A stretch of 64,000 nt of DNA, from the NCBI GenBank assembly GCA_030674155.1, contig CM060328.1, positions 30,554,939-30,618,938 on the forward strand. The letters run 5' to 3'. This DNA is from Stramonita haemastoma (Eukaryota; Mollusca; Gastropoda; Neogastropoda; Muricidae). Position 1 is the stretch's first letter. Each line of letters starts with the position of its first letter. This document shows, piece after piece, positions 32,704-38,547 of this stretch. The position numbers and the translations under genes were made by a program. Below the pieces are notes generated by a model. It saw nothing but the letters and a program-made list of their open reading frames with translations. It did not search any database and had not been told where the DNA came from.

Positions 32704-34451
32704 GTGTGTGTGTGTGTACTGTATTGATAAATGATATGTTGTAATGAGAAATGTTACATTGCACTGTAATGAGAAATATGTTGTACTGTAATGAGAAATA
32801 TGTTGTACTGTATTGATAAATGATATGTTGTACTGTAATGAGAAATGATATGTTGTACCGTAATGAGAAATGATATGTTGTATTGTAATGAGAAATGATA
32901 TGTTGTACTGTATTGATAAATATGTTGTACTGTAATGAGAAATGATTTGTTGCACTGTAATGATAAATGATATATTGTACTGTAATGATAAATGATGTAT
33001 TGTACTGTAATGATAAATGCTGTATTGTGCTGTAATGCTAAATGCTGTGTTGTTGCAGACGCCTCTGGAAGACAGTAAAGATTTTGCCGTCCTCAGGTTT
33101 AAAGCTGGACCGCCATATGAGGTGGGTAAACTTTCCGAAAACTTATTCATTTATTTATTTATACCACTTTATGTCACAGCAGATTTTTCTGCATGAAGTT
33201 CCCGGGGAGAGCGTCGCCACAAGTGCAGTGCCTACCTATTATTGTTTTGTTTTTTTCCTGTCTGAACTGTATTTGTTTCCCTATCAGAGTGGGTTTTTTC
33301 CTCAGAATTTTGCCAGGGATAACACCCTTGTTGCCATGGGTTCTTTTACATGCGGTAAATAATGATGTGCAACACACAGGACCTCGGTTTATCATCTCAT
33401 CCAAAAGACTAGCACCCAAACCACCACTCATGGTCTAATGAATGGGGGGAAAATTTTGGGCCCAAACGGGAATACTGTGCAAAAAATGACCCCTGTGCAC
33501 AGGACTCAGATTATGTATGATTTCATTTCTATAATAACATTGCATAATGCAAGCTTATTAGTGATTGATATACCTATTTCTCATTTAAAAAAACAACCTA
33601 AAAATGCATGCACACTTACATTGTGGTAAGACATCATTCCTGAAGAAGTTGGAATGCAGTTACCTTAACCCTCTTGTATTCAGATTCTCTGAACACAAAC
33701 TGCCCCTAGATTTTGCATTCCATGATGAAATCAGGTCAGGTTCACATGCTTACTGGCCTTTTCCTTTTTCCAAGTACATCCCAGCAGCTATAATTACTTC
33801 CAGACTCTCAAGTAGGTTTCTACCTCTAGCCTGATAGAGTTTTGACATGTGGTAGCAATTAGTGATGGTCACAGTATGATGGAAATCTACTGTGTGTAAA
33901 TCCCGGCAAATCCGGATTCAGGATTCAGGGGGGTCAATTATTCAATCCCGGCAAATCAGGATTCGAGACTAAGAGTGTTAATGATGGGTAAACAGTTGCG
34001 TAAGCAAAGTCTCACCATTGGTGAACCTGAGACCTCTGGCCGAAGAACAGGGGAAAAAAGTGTTGAGATTCTGACGTGATATGGGATACCAAGTTCTATT
34101 TTGCATATATTTGATGATATCTAGATTTCTGGGTCGTTGCTTGAGAAGCATTCATCATTTTGCCCATAAGTTTTGTTACATGCGTGGTGCAAACACGATG
34201 TCAAGATACTGATAAGCATTGGTATTGTGTACCTTTGGTATGGGGTTCTAATACACATATTCCATAACAGTTAATTGAGATATGGTGTGACTGGACAATC
34301 GCCTACCGTGTCGTTTCTGTTACAGGACATCGCCTTCAAGATCGTGAACCGTGAATGGGAGTACTCTTACAAGCGAGGCTTCCGGTGCCAGTTCCAGAAC
34401 AACATTTTCCAGTTGTGGTTCCACTTCAAGCGCTATCGCTACCGACGATAA
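12880..34451 (+). CDS. cactin: Cactin, spliceosome-associated regulator (19 coding exons)
   Basis: Join 12880-12971, 14506-14730, 15550-15619, 16532-16585, 17129-17275, 18583-18654, 19848-19910, 20208-20262, 21149-21237, 24952-25105, 25786-25929, 27282-27391, 28761-28914, 29785-30008, 30669-30824, 31359-31442, 32590-32640, 33059-33121, 34326-34451. All introns are GT-AG, phases match and the total is 2133 nt (710 aa). Residues 1-105 are Arg/Ser-rich. [14 protein letters not shown] (about 111-129) and [11 protein letters not shown] (148-158) are cactin hallmarks. Charged coiled coil spans about 180-240. The cactin mid region ([16 protein letters not shown] onward) is about 242-425, an acidic linker 478-550 and the C-terminal cactin domain about 586-710, ending [10 protein letters not shown]. 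The family was found as a Cactus/IkB partner in Drosophila and acts in pre-mRNA splicing in the nucleus. Start choice: an in-frame TAA lies at 12766-12768 with no ATG between. Human cactin is about 50 residues longer, mostly in the N-terminus and acidic linker. Confidence 0.97.
14506..14730 (+). CDS. cactin: cactin coding exon 2 (RS domain)
   Basis: Encodes [19 protein letters not shown] and a long basic/Ser stretch ending SKEDKE. The acceptor is a tandem TAGTAG, so the exon may start at 14503 or 14506, both in frame. The donor is GA|GTAAGC, phase 2. Confidence 0.93.
14968..15335 (+). mobile_element. SINE-A, complete, in cactin intron 2
   Basis: GGGGGACGGGATAGCCTAGT through CTATTATCCTCGATAATAAA and AATAAATAAA tail. 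Same strand as the gene. Confidence 0.92.
15550..15619 (+). CDS. cactin: cactin coding exon 3
   Basis: Acceptor GCGACAG, donor AAG|GTAGGT. Encodes [19 protein letters not shown] and LAKK, the conserved [14 protein letters not shown] motif. Confidence 0.96.
15848..15938. repeat. AC microsatellite, cactin intron 3
   Basis: About 45 AC units. Confidence 0.95.
16247..16410. repeat. GT microsatellites, cactin intron 3
   Basis: Two GT runs, 16247-16282 and 16326-16410, about 120 bp before exon 4. Confidence 0.95.
16532..16585 (+). CDS. cactin: cactin coding exon 4
   Basis: Eighteen codons, [18 protein letters not shown], between CTCCCAG and ATG|GTGAGA. The MGW..EYM motif is conserved in cactins. 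Confidence 0.97.
16965..17037. repeat. Short tandem repeat, about 29 bp, cactin intron 4
   Basis: CATGTTGATATTTATGCTGT and GGACCCTA repeated three times. Confidence 0.85.
17129..17275 (+). CDS. cactin: cactin coding exon 5
   Basis: Starts [20 protein letters not shown], among the best conserved N-terminal cactin blocks, and continues into a Lys/Gln-rich helix. Acceptor TGTTGCAG, donor AAA|GTAAGT; phase 0 at both ends. Confidence 0.97.
17595..18053. mobile_element. TTAA-flanked MITE, family 1, copy 1 (459 bp)
   Basis: Bounded by TTAA (17595-17598 and 18050-18053). Left end TTAACTCTCAGAGGATGGCC; right end, read in reverse, TTAACTCACTCGGGACGGCC. It has no coding capacity. TTAA target and short imperfect ends suggest a piggyBac-type non-autonomous element. 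Confidence 0.8.
18236..18500. repeat. GT/GGGT-rich degenerate repeat, cactin intron 5
   Basis: GTGTGGGTGGGTG and GCATGCATG units; ACTCACAAATG recurs. Confidence 0.9.
18583..18654 (+). CDS. cactin: cactin coding exon 6
   Basis: Twenty-four codons of highly charged coiled coil ([20 protein letters not shown]). Acceptor GTCCTCAG, donor AGG|GTAAGA. Confidence 0.95.
18660..18812. repeat. Tandem repeat of about 55 bp, cactin intron 6
   Basis: Three units of GTTGTTGTTGTTATACTC, TTTGATGCTGTGTGTATC, TGTCAGT. Confidence 0.9.
18845..19490 (+). mobile_element. Repeat family E, split by a MITE
   Basis: Left part (18845-18963): CAGCTGTCAGTTTCCCCCAC, ATTATAGCAGGAGCTGACCA. Right part (19428-19490): CAATTTAGCACACTTGACTG, AGTGATGTTG. 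The unsplit copies at 27640 and 29535 show these halves are contiguous in the parent element. Confidence 0.8.
18964..19427. mobile_element. TTAA-flanked MITE, family 1, copy 2 (464 bp)
   Basis: TTAA at 18964-18967 and 19424-19427. Ends TTAACTCTCAGAGGACGGCT and, reversed, TTAACACACTCAAGACAGCC; colinear with copy 1 throughout (GCTTCAAT, TTATTCATAAG, CAAGGGAGAGAACTGGC). Inserted inside repeat family E. Confidence 0.85.
19722..19796. repeat. GT microsatellite just before exon 7
   Basis: About 36 GT units ending about 50 bp upstream of the exon 7 acceptor. Confidence 0.95.
19848..19910 (+). CDS. cactin: cactin coding exon 7
   Basis: Encodes [20 protein letters not shown] and a final S. Acceptor AATTTGCAG, donor AGT|GTAAGT. 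Confidence 0.96.
20015..20160 (-). mobile_element. SINE-A, 3' fragment, reverse
   Basis: TTCTTTTATTTCAAGGATGA, ATATCCAGTCCCATTGTGCA, GTCATCTGTTTCCACC. It ends about 50 bp before exon 8 and so supplies part of the intron end. Confidence 0.8.
20208..20262 (+). CDS. cactin: cactin coding exon 8 (mid region begins)
   Basis: Encodes [18 protein letters not shown], the start of the conserved mid region. Acceptor TTTGTTTCAG, donor CGAG|GTGAGT, phase 1. The SINE fragment upstream stops only about 50 bp before the acceptor. Confidence 0.97.
21149..21237 (+). CDS. cactin: cactin coding exon 9 (mid region)
   Basis: Completes [20 protein letters not shown] and [10 protein letters not shown]. Acceptor GGTTTCAG, donor TAT|GTGAGT. 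The following intron is about 3.7 kb and carries a large DNA transposon. Confidence 0.97.
21774..21843 (+). promoter_or_regulatory. Promoter-like block inside the transposon
   Basis: Two ATTGG (reversed CCAAT) boxes at 21774-21778 and 21803-21807, GTCATGTGAC E-box at 21816-21825, and AAGATGGCGG at 21834-21843, matching the YY1 motif that often sits on start sites. The order and spacing resemble a compact TATA-less promoter. Confidence 0.45.
21837..22007 (+). CDS. 56-aa ORF of unknown function in the transposon
   Basis: ATG lies within the YY1-like AAGATGGCGG. Encodes [18 protein letters not shown], then [17 protein letters not shown] and a basic tail [12 protein letters not shown] that could be a nuclear signal. 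Not recognised. It may be the remains of a longer first coding segment of the element. Confidence 0.3.
   Translation: MADVYISSLFHARIRPVFSQSFLLKVSKMPKYAENKCWTTNSFGRKNEKRKKRKID
23664..23935 (+). mobile_element. SINE-D (5S-like) carrying a SINE-A tail
   Basis: Box A GGATAGCTCAGTGGTCAGAG; 5S-like box A AATGTTAAGCAGCATTGAAC (23711-23730) and box C GTGGATGGGTGACCG (23742-23756). The 3' end switches at GGACATGGGGATTGTATT to the SINE-A tail CAAGTGCTTATTCCATTATC. Confidence 0.82.
23945..24560 (-). mobile_element. SINE-D, reverse, split by a TTAA MITE
   Basis: 3' part 23945-24180 (reads GGTAAAGCAGAGGGAGAGG, GGGCGCCGCCCTCAATATGC in reverse) and head 24498-24560 (reverse of GGATAGCTCAGTGGTCAGAA, GCGCTCGCTG). 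The break falls exactly in the TTAA of the 5S-like GTTAAGCAGCG. Confidence 0.82.
24181..24497. mobile_element. TTAA-flanked MITE, family 2, copy 1 (317 bp)
   Basis: TTAA at 24181-24184 and 24494-24497. Left end TTAACCCTCTTAGTCCCGAT; right end, reversed, TTAATCCTCTTACATTCGGA. GATCCGGGATTTGCCAGG is repeated near the left end. piggyBac-like by target site only. Confidence 0.82.
24600..24935 (+). mobile_element. SINE-A / SINE-C mosaic with TAAAA tail
   Basis: SINE-A middle (ACTATAAACCGAGGCCCCGT, CCGCCTTTCGGAAGAG), then CAGCATGCACACAGGTGTCG, GTTTAGACACCATCCCTGAG, then the SINE-C end (GGCGCTGCACTTGTGGCGAC, GAGAAATCTGCTGTGACATA) and seven ATAAA units. It ends about 20 bp before exon 10. Confidence 0.8.
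24952..25105 (+). CDS. cactin: cactin coding exon 10 (mid region)
   Basis: [20 protein letters not shown] followed by [20 protein letters not shown], strongly cactin-like. Acceptor GTCCTACAG, donor AAAG|GTGAGG, phase 1. Confidence 0.97.
25110..25400. repeat. GT/GGGT-rich repeat, cactin intron 10
   Basis: Starts immediately after the exon 10 donor; GTGTGTGGGTGTGTG and GGGGTGGG runs. Confidence 0.93.
25566..25783. repeat. GT/GCAT repeat running into the exon 11 acceptor
   Basis: GTGTGTGCGCATGCGTG units continue to within four bases of the CAG of exon 11. Confidence 0.95.
25786..25929 (+). CDS. cactin: cactin coding exon 11 (mid region)
   Basis: Encodes [20 protein letters not shown] and [20 protein letters not shown]. 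The acceptor GTGTACAG sits directly on a long GT-repeat tract, with no ordinary pyrimidine tract. Donor GTCG|GTCAGT. Confidence 0.95.
25955..26030. repeat. CCTGT pentamer repeat
   Basis: TCCTGTCCTGTCCTG then TCCTATCC variants just after exon 11. Confidence 0.95.
26424..26500. repeat. TC microsatellite
   Basis: CT run with one TTCT interruption. Confidence 0.95.
26590..27065 (+). mobile_element. tRNA-like SINE (unnamed), split by SINE-B
   Basis: GGGATGATGCCGTCGTTGAG, box B GGGTTTGAATCTGGG, then AATGATCTCCTAGGCAAATC. After the SINE-B insertion it resumes AGTAGTGACTCCACTCCCCC, similar to SINE-A body. Confidence 0.6.
26731..27013 (+). mobile_element. SINE-B (Thr-tRNA-like), complete with target-site duplication
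   Basis: AGCCGCCGCTGTAGTCTAGT head, anticodon region GGACTTGTAATC, box B GGTTCGATTCC, same body as the copy at 6928. Flanked by CTAGGCAAATCAG at 26718-26730 and 27014-27026. Confidence 0.93.
27282..27391 (+). CDS. cactin: cactin coding exon 12 (mid region ends)
   Basis: [20 protein letters not shown] and [17 protein letters not shown], the conserved RLRERHQ..L..KL.KLK block. Acceptor GTGGTGCAG, donor GAG|GTAAAC. Confidence 0.96.
27483..27640 (-). mobile_element. SINE-C, 3' part, reverse
   Basis: TTTATGTCACAACAGATTTC, CGAAATTCGGG-type core read as AATTCGGGCTGCTCTCCCCA, CACAAGTGCAGTG; matches the copies at 24785, 28500 and 33170. Confidence 0.8.
27640..27815 (+). mobile_element. Repeat family E
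   Basis: CAGCCCAGCTGGGAACAGCT, TTACAGCAGGAACTGACCAC, ATTTAGCACTTTGGACTGAG, TGGTGTTGGATTTGTACGCT. A short further piece (CAGCTGTCAGCTTCCTCC) follows exon 12 at 27403. Confidence 0.75.
28315..28612 (+). mobile_element. SINE-C, fullest copy
   Basis: CCATCCGTTAGACCATGAGT, GGTCTGGGTGCTAGTCTTTC, ACGATAAACCAAG, GGCAACAAGAGGGTTGCTCC, an A run, GGGAGAGCAGCCCAAATTTC, GAAATCTGCTGTGACATTAA. Confidence 0.85.
28761..28914 (+). CDS. cactin: cactin coding exon 13 (linker)
   Basis: [12 protein letters not shown] is conserved; a Pro-rich low-complexity linker follows ([12 protein letters not shown]). Acceptor TTTTCTCAG, donor CTGG|GTGAGT, phase 1. Confidence 0.93.
29126..29430. repeat. CCATG pentamer and CCACA repeats, cactin intron 13
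   Basis: About 14 GCCAT units (29153-29225) grading into CACCACACCA and ACACCCAACC. Long ORFs here are artefacts. Confidence 0.95.
29455..29750 (+). mobile_element. SINE-D 3' part joined to repeat family E
   Basis: GGAGAGGAGATGGGTGCCGC, CCCTAGAGAAGCTGAGGTCT, GCCTGGCTCCCCTAC, then CAGCTGTCAGTTTCCTCCAC and GGACACATTTACCTTTACCT. This suggests family E belongs to a larger mosaic with SINE-D. Confidence 0.75.
29785..30008 (+). CDS. cactin: cactin coding exon 14 (acidic linker, YSPRLL)
   Basis: Acidic run [20 protein letters not shown], then [18 protein letters not shown], the conserved YSPRLL block. Only the second of two acceptors five bases apart (AG ending 29784, not 29779) keeps the frame. 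Donor AAG|GTATTG. Confidence 0.92.
30130..30660. repeat. Minisatellite with duplicated splice acceptor, cactin intron 14
   Basis: 25-bp core ACTTGAAATCAGCTGTTTTG plus GTATT, many copies, embedded in a higher-order unit of about 150 bp. TTGTTTTTCAGCTGGATCAC ends at about 30373 and 30519; the real acceptor is TTGTTTTTCAGCTGGACCAC. Confidence 0.93.
30669..30824 (+). CDS. cactin: cactin coding exon 15 (C-terminal domain begins)
   Basis: Contains [10 protein letters not shown] and the invariant [15 protein letters not shown]. Acceptor TTGTTTTTCAG, donor ACT|GTGAGT. The acceptor and first exon bases are duplicated twice upstream in the intron. Confidence 0.97.
30855..31320. repeat. 21-bp minisatellite, cactin intron 15
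   Basis: TGTGTCAGTGTGGAGTTGTAC repeated about 20 times with small variants; open on both strands because the unit is a multiple of three. Confidence 0.95.
31359..31442 (+). CDS. cactin: cactin coding exon 16
   Basis: [20 protein letters not shown] and IVQGYKFN, near-invariant C-terminal cactin sequence. Acceptor TGTTTTCAG, donor AAT|GTGAGT. Confidence 0.98.
31822..31960 (+). mobile_element. SINE-A, 5'-truncated
   Basis: GTAGGCCATTGTGTGCCAGT through CGGGGACTGGATGTAAAAAA and CCTCGATATAAAAGACTAAA. Confidence 0.85.
32590..32640 (+). CDS. cactin: cactin coding exon 17
   Basis: Seventeen codons, [17 protein letters not shown]. Acceptor GTGTTTCAG, donor GTG|GTAAGT, followed at once by a GT repeat. 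Confidence 0.97.
32655..33050. repeat. GT microsatellite then 25-27-bp minisatellite, cactin intron 17
   Basis: GT run to 32716, then TGTACTGTAATGAGAAATGA TATGT units up to the exon 18 acceptor. Confidence 0.93.
33059..33121 (+). CDS. cactin: cactin coding exon 18
   Basis: Twenty-one codons, [20 protein letters not shown] then E. Acceptor TTGTTGCAG, donor GAG|GTGGGT. Confidence 0.97.
33165..33470 (-). mobile_element. SINE-C, nearly complete, reverse
   Basis: TTTATGTCACAGCAGATTTT, GTGCAGTGCCTACC, CTCATCCAAAAGACTAGCAC, CCACCACTCATGGTCTAATG. Confidence 0.85.
33665..33981. mobile_element. TTAA-flanked MITE, family 2, copy 2 (317 bp, inverted)
   Basis: TTAA at 33665-33668 and 33978-33981. Ends TTAACCCTCTTGTATTCAGA and, reversed, TTAACACTCTTAGTCTCGAA. 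Reverse complement of copy 1, exactly the same length, in cactin intron 18. Confidence 0.85.
34326..34451 (+). CDS. cactin: cactin coding exon 19 (C-terminus and stop)
   Basis: [20 protein letters not shown] through [14 protein letters not shown], then TAA at 34449-34451. Ending in YRYRR is typical of cactins. Acceptor CTGTTACAG. Confidence 0.98.
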   Translation, partial: DIAFKIVNREWEYSYKRGFRCQFQNNIFQLWFHFKRYRYRR

Positions 34452-35399
34452 AATGCAGCATGGGATTTCTCCACTTTTCAGCAGACGTACGCCTTCAGTA
34501 GTCACCTTTCTGCTGGTGTTAAAGCTTTTAGCAATGAGGCAGCTTTATACCACTGTGGTGTCAGAGACCTGGAAAAGATGACAAGTGAAGTGCGATTGTC
34601 AGAAAATTTTAGCTCTGCAGACTTTCATTGTGCCACACAGTAACTCCAGCATTTGGGTTGAACGATCAATGATCGACGCAGAGATTGTGAAAATTTGCCA
34701 ATAGAAAAGGCAACAGATGCAACGAGGCATGTACTGAAGAAGACGATTGTTTAGGGATGAAATCACTACTAGCTCCCAATAAGGCACAAGTGTTTTAGCT
34801 CTCAAAGCTAAAAACCCAGTTTGTCTGTATTGTGAGTGAAAACTTCTGATCGATGTTAAATTTTTATCGGCCGATAGAAAATGACTCGAATCAAAAGGAA
34901 GAATCTGCAAATGGTGTTTGAACACCCAGGAAATATTCCTAGGCCTATATCGTCTCATGTTTGCTCAGAATCTTCAAGTGCGGTTGTCCCCAAAACTAAT
35001 CATGGCTAGGATGACTCGTGCCGGCTTGTTGAAAAGCTGGGGAGGCCAAGTGTGGAATGTGGTATCGCACTTAAGTGCATCGCCCCTCTCAGTGTGTTTC
35101 CGTTAGCTGAAAGTTAAACAACTAGGGGTAGGCCTAGTTGATGCAAATCTTAAACTGGGAATTTTTTTTTTAAATGTGCGCTATCTCTCTCTCTTTCTCT
35201 AATGTGTGTGTGTGTGTGCATGCGTGGTGTATTCGTGCGTGCTTGTGTGTGTTTTAGTACTGATGGTGACGGATGGTAGTGATGTTTGTCTGTAAGGCAT
35301 TACTGACTATAAAGTGTGTGTTTCATTTTTTTAGGTTTATATGTATATGGCAACAAAATTTGTTCAGTGTTCTCTCTCTTTCTCTCTATGTGACATTTA

Positions 35400-35405
35400 A
35401 ATAAA
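35400..35405 (+). terminator. Candidate cactin poly(A) signal
   Basis: Canonical AATAAA about 950 bp after the stop, the first after the coding region. No competing gene lies between. Confidence 0.6.
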
Positions 35406-35873
35406 AAGGTAATTTTTGAATTGGCATTGGTTTATATTCAAAACCATAATATTTAGAGAGTGAGTTAATTGTTAGGTATGCTGCTTTTTGTAGGTAGATT
35501 CACAGTCAACTTTATTTCCAACCATATAGCTCATGTCACATCCTGATTCTCGAATCAAGAGCATAAATGAACCCCCCCCCCCCCCCCCCCCCCTTTTAAA
35601 AAAAAAAAAAAAGAATTGTATATGCATGATTCTTTGCTTTCAGTTTTCTTAGTAATGCCATGAAAATGTGTAACAAAATCAGACAAAAATATAATGATGT
35701 CTAAGCAATCATAAAATGATATAGGCCTATGATGTGATCATTACTATACTGAAACAGTTCCAGGTTATTGTGATGTTTGTTGATAATAGTTTTGTTGTGA
35801 AATCACTTCATGAGTTCTGCCCAACAAGCGTGAGAAAATTGCCTGATGTGCTACTATGTGTATATATCCATAA

Positions 35874-35879
35874 AATAAA
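35874..35879 (+). terminator. Alternative distal poly(A) signal
   Basis: Second AATAAA, in an A-rich context that could also simply be low complexity. Confidence 0.35.
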
Positions 35880-35934
35880 CAAAAACAAAAAAATTAAAAG
35901 AAATTTGACTTGCATTTTCTATCTGTAAATCTTG

Positions 35935-36170
<236 letters not shown>

Positions 36171-36295
36171 AAAATCTGTTTAATGTCTTTGATGTCTTTG
36201 TGTGTGTGTGTGTGTGCGTTCATGTGTGTGTGCGCGTGCGTTCATGTGTGTGTGTGTTTGTGTAAGAGTGTGTGTAAGAGATTTGATTTAATTGG

Positions 36296-36635
36296 ATTCA
36301 TTCTTTTATATCGAGGATAATGGAATAAGCACTCTTGTGCTTTTTTACATCCAGTCCCCGTGTGTATGCAGTTTTGTAAATGTCATTTGTTCCCACCGGC
36401 ACACGATGGCCTACTCTTACAAAAAGTGGAACAGGATTTAAGATGTGCGCAAGATGTTCTGCGTGCGTTCGCACGCAGGGCCTCGGTTTAAAGTCTCATC
36501 TGAAGGACTTGTGGGGAGAGTGGAGTAAGCACTGATGTTAACTCCAGGAGAAAAATCTCCTCGACTGGACTCAAACCTGGGTCGTCAAATTGCCAGCGCA
36601 ATGTTCTGACCACTAGGCTATCTGTCCCCCCCGGA
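36296..36635 (-). mobile_element. SINE-A, complete, reverse
   Basis: TTTTATATCGAGGATAATGG to GCTATCTGTCCCCCC; its 5' end abuts a GA/GT microsatellite (36634-36675). Confidence 0.92.
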
Positions 36636-36679
36636 GAGAGAGAGAGAGAGAGTGTGTGTGTGTGTGTGTGTGTGTTTTA

Positions 36680-37570
36680 TTCTCATTGGTTTAATGTCCA
36701 TTCACTGCAAGGTTATTTAGACAATCATGCAGGCCAGACCAAACTATTCAAAATGAATGTAAAGAATAGAAGCTATCAACCACCAGGTAATCAAACGACA
36801 CAAGATGAACTGAAATGATACCAGAACGAGCACACGTGATGTTTTTGTCAGTACTTAGTATTCCAAGCATTTGAATACAATTTATCATCACTTCTAAATC
36901 TTGTGAACAAATATTATTTTTGAAAGGAGTTTTAAAAAAATTTAGAGCATACAGACTTTACAAGAGTAGAACTACTTTTGTGTGACAATAAACTTAGGCC
37001 TGAACAGGAGCTCAGTATTGGTTTTGCACAGGCATCTTCTGAAGTACCTTGCTCTGCCTTTAACCTGTCAACTCATTCCAGTAAAAAGACCGCAATGGGA
37101 ATGAATGCAGTAAAAATTTAATATGATACCTGTAGACAGCAGACAGTGAATCAGGAACAAAACTTCAAAGAGAATGTCTTTGTTTTTACTTTAGAATCTA
37201 ATTGTTTCAAAGCAAGCAGAGCTGATTTTGAATCAACACAAAAGCAATGCTGGAAATGGCTAGGGAAGTATTTGAAAGATAATTCAGTGCCATTAGAATT
37301 GCAAATGATTCATCTACAAAAATGAAAAAAAAATTAAGAGAAAAAAAGCTATTTGATCACGGATGGTGAATGCAGCCCCACATTCACCTGTCGCTAAAAC
37401 TGGTCTGTGTATAAACACTTTCAAACAATTCGAATGCCCTGTTTGAGGAGGATTTCAAACATCCACAATTACCATATTTTCATTTTAACTTTTATAAATT
37501 CTGTCCTGGTCATGTCATTGGCTTGGGGCTTTTTTCCTGAAGAACTGAACCTGCTTACTTCCGTTTAACA
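36680..37570. other. Gene-free AT-rich stretch
   Basis: No ORF, splice-bounded block or repeat family recognised. Confidence 0.5.
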
Positions 37571-37574
37571 GTCG

Positions 37575-37790
37575 ATAGTCGAAGTATAAACTGAGGCCCC
37601 ATGTGCAAACACACGCAGAACATCTTGCGCACATGTTAAAAACCTGTTTCGCCTTTCGGAAGAGCAGGCCATTATGGGTCGGTAGGAGTGGATGACAAAA
37701 GAAAATTTAAACAAACCCCAAAACCCAGCATGCACACAGGTGTCATGTTTAGACACCATCCCTGAGGAAAAATCAGGGAATTGGAGTCTC
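37575..37790 (+). mobile_element. SINE-A middle plus AGGTGTC module
   Basis: TATAAACTGAGGCCCCATGT, CGCCTTTCGGAAGAGCAGGC, CAGCATGCACACAGGTGTCA; same mosaic as at 24600 but lacking the SINE-C end. Confidence 0.75.
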
Positions 37791-38176
37791 CAGGGCGGTT
37801 CAGGGCTGTAGCCTATAATTAGTCAACGTTCTGGCGTCTCCTGCGGAAGCGCTGGAACCATTCATATCATCGATTACCTTTCCTGACTTTCGTTACAGGA
37901 ATGCTGAAGATGTGGGGGCCGGGAGGGAGATACTGTTATTGCCGGTGTTTAATAATTATATTGATTACTGAACCATAAGCCTGGCTACTTACTAGGCCTA
38001 CTTCATTTGCCACTCGTCATGTAACTGAAGGTATAGCAGACAAAAGAAAAATAACAGACATTATTTGGTTTACAAAATGATTAATGAAACAAGAAAAGAC
38101 AAGTGTGAAAGTGATATCAGGTTTTTTTTTTAACTAGTCTACTCTGTATTATAGCACTATCAGTTATTTTTTAAAA

Positions 38177-38180
<4 letters not shown>

Positions 38181-38222
<42 letters not shown>

Positions 38223-38240
38223 ACACACACACACACACAT
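38181..38240. repeat. TC then AC microsatellite
   Basis: About 20 CT units followed by ACACAC. Confidence 0.95.
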
Positions 38241-38249
38241 CAAAGTATA

Positions 38250-38547
38250 GGGAGTTGCGCTTCCCTACTTTTTGGGTGAAACGATTACTGAGCACGCGTT
38301 CAGGGTCTTGCAACTTATCCACGCGCAAATCTGATTGGTCGGGAAGGGAGGCCACAACTTGTCATTGCAGTGAAATAGAGTTATCCTATCTTGACCCCTG
38401 CTGTGGGGATGACACGGATCAACAGCGCTGGGTCCTCATCGGCGCGAAATTCCACATGTTTCGACGCCATTAGAACTCCGAATTTCTGAGACTAGGCTAC
38501 AATGTTTTTGCAGTATTGATGGGTCTTGGTCTTCGGTTCTACAAATG
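38250..38547 (+). promoter_or_regulatory. Promoter-like island and candidate first exon
   Basis: Locally CpG-rich DNA (CACGCGTT, CGCGCAAAT, CGGCGCGAAAT) with an ATTGG box at 38334-38338, ending at a consensus donor AAATG|GTAAGTG (exon end 38547). TATA was not seen. The start site is not defined. Confidence 0.4.

Larger units (their letters stand above)
34452..35890 (+). other. cactin 3' UTR and downstream DNA
   Basis: No further coding signal. AATAAA at 35400-35405 would give a 3' UTR of about 0.97 kb; a second AATAAA at 35874-35879 would extend it to about 1.45 kb. A C-run followed by an A-run lies at 35574-35613. Confidence 0.6.
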
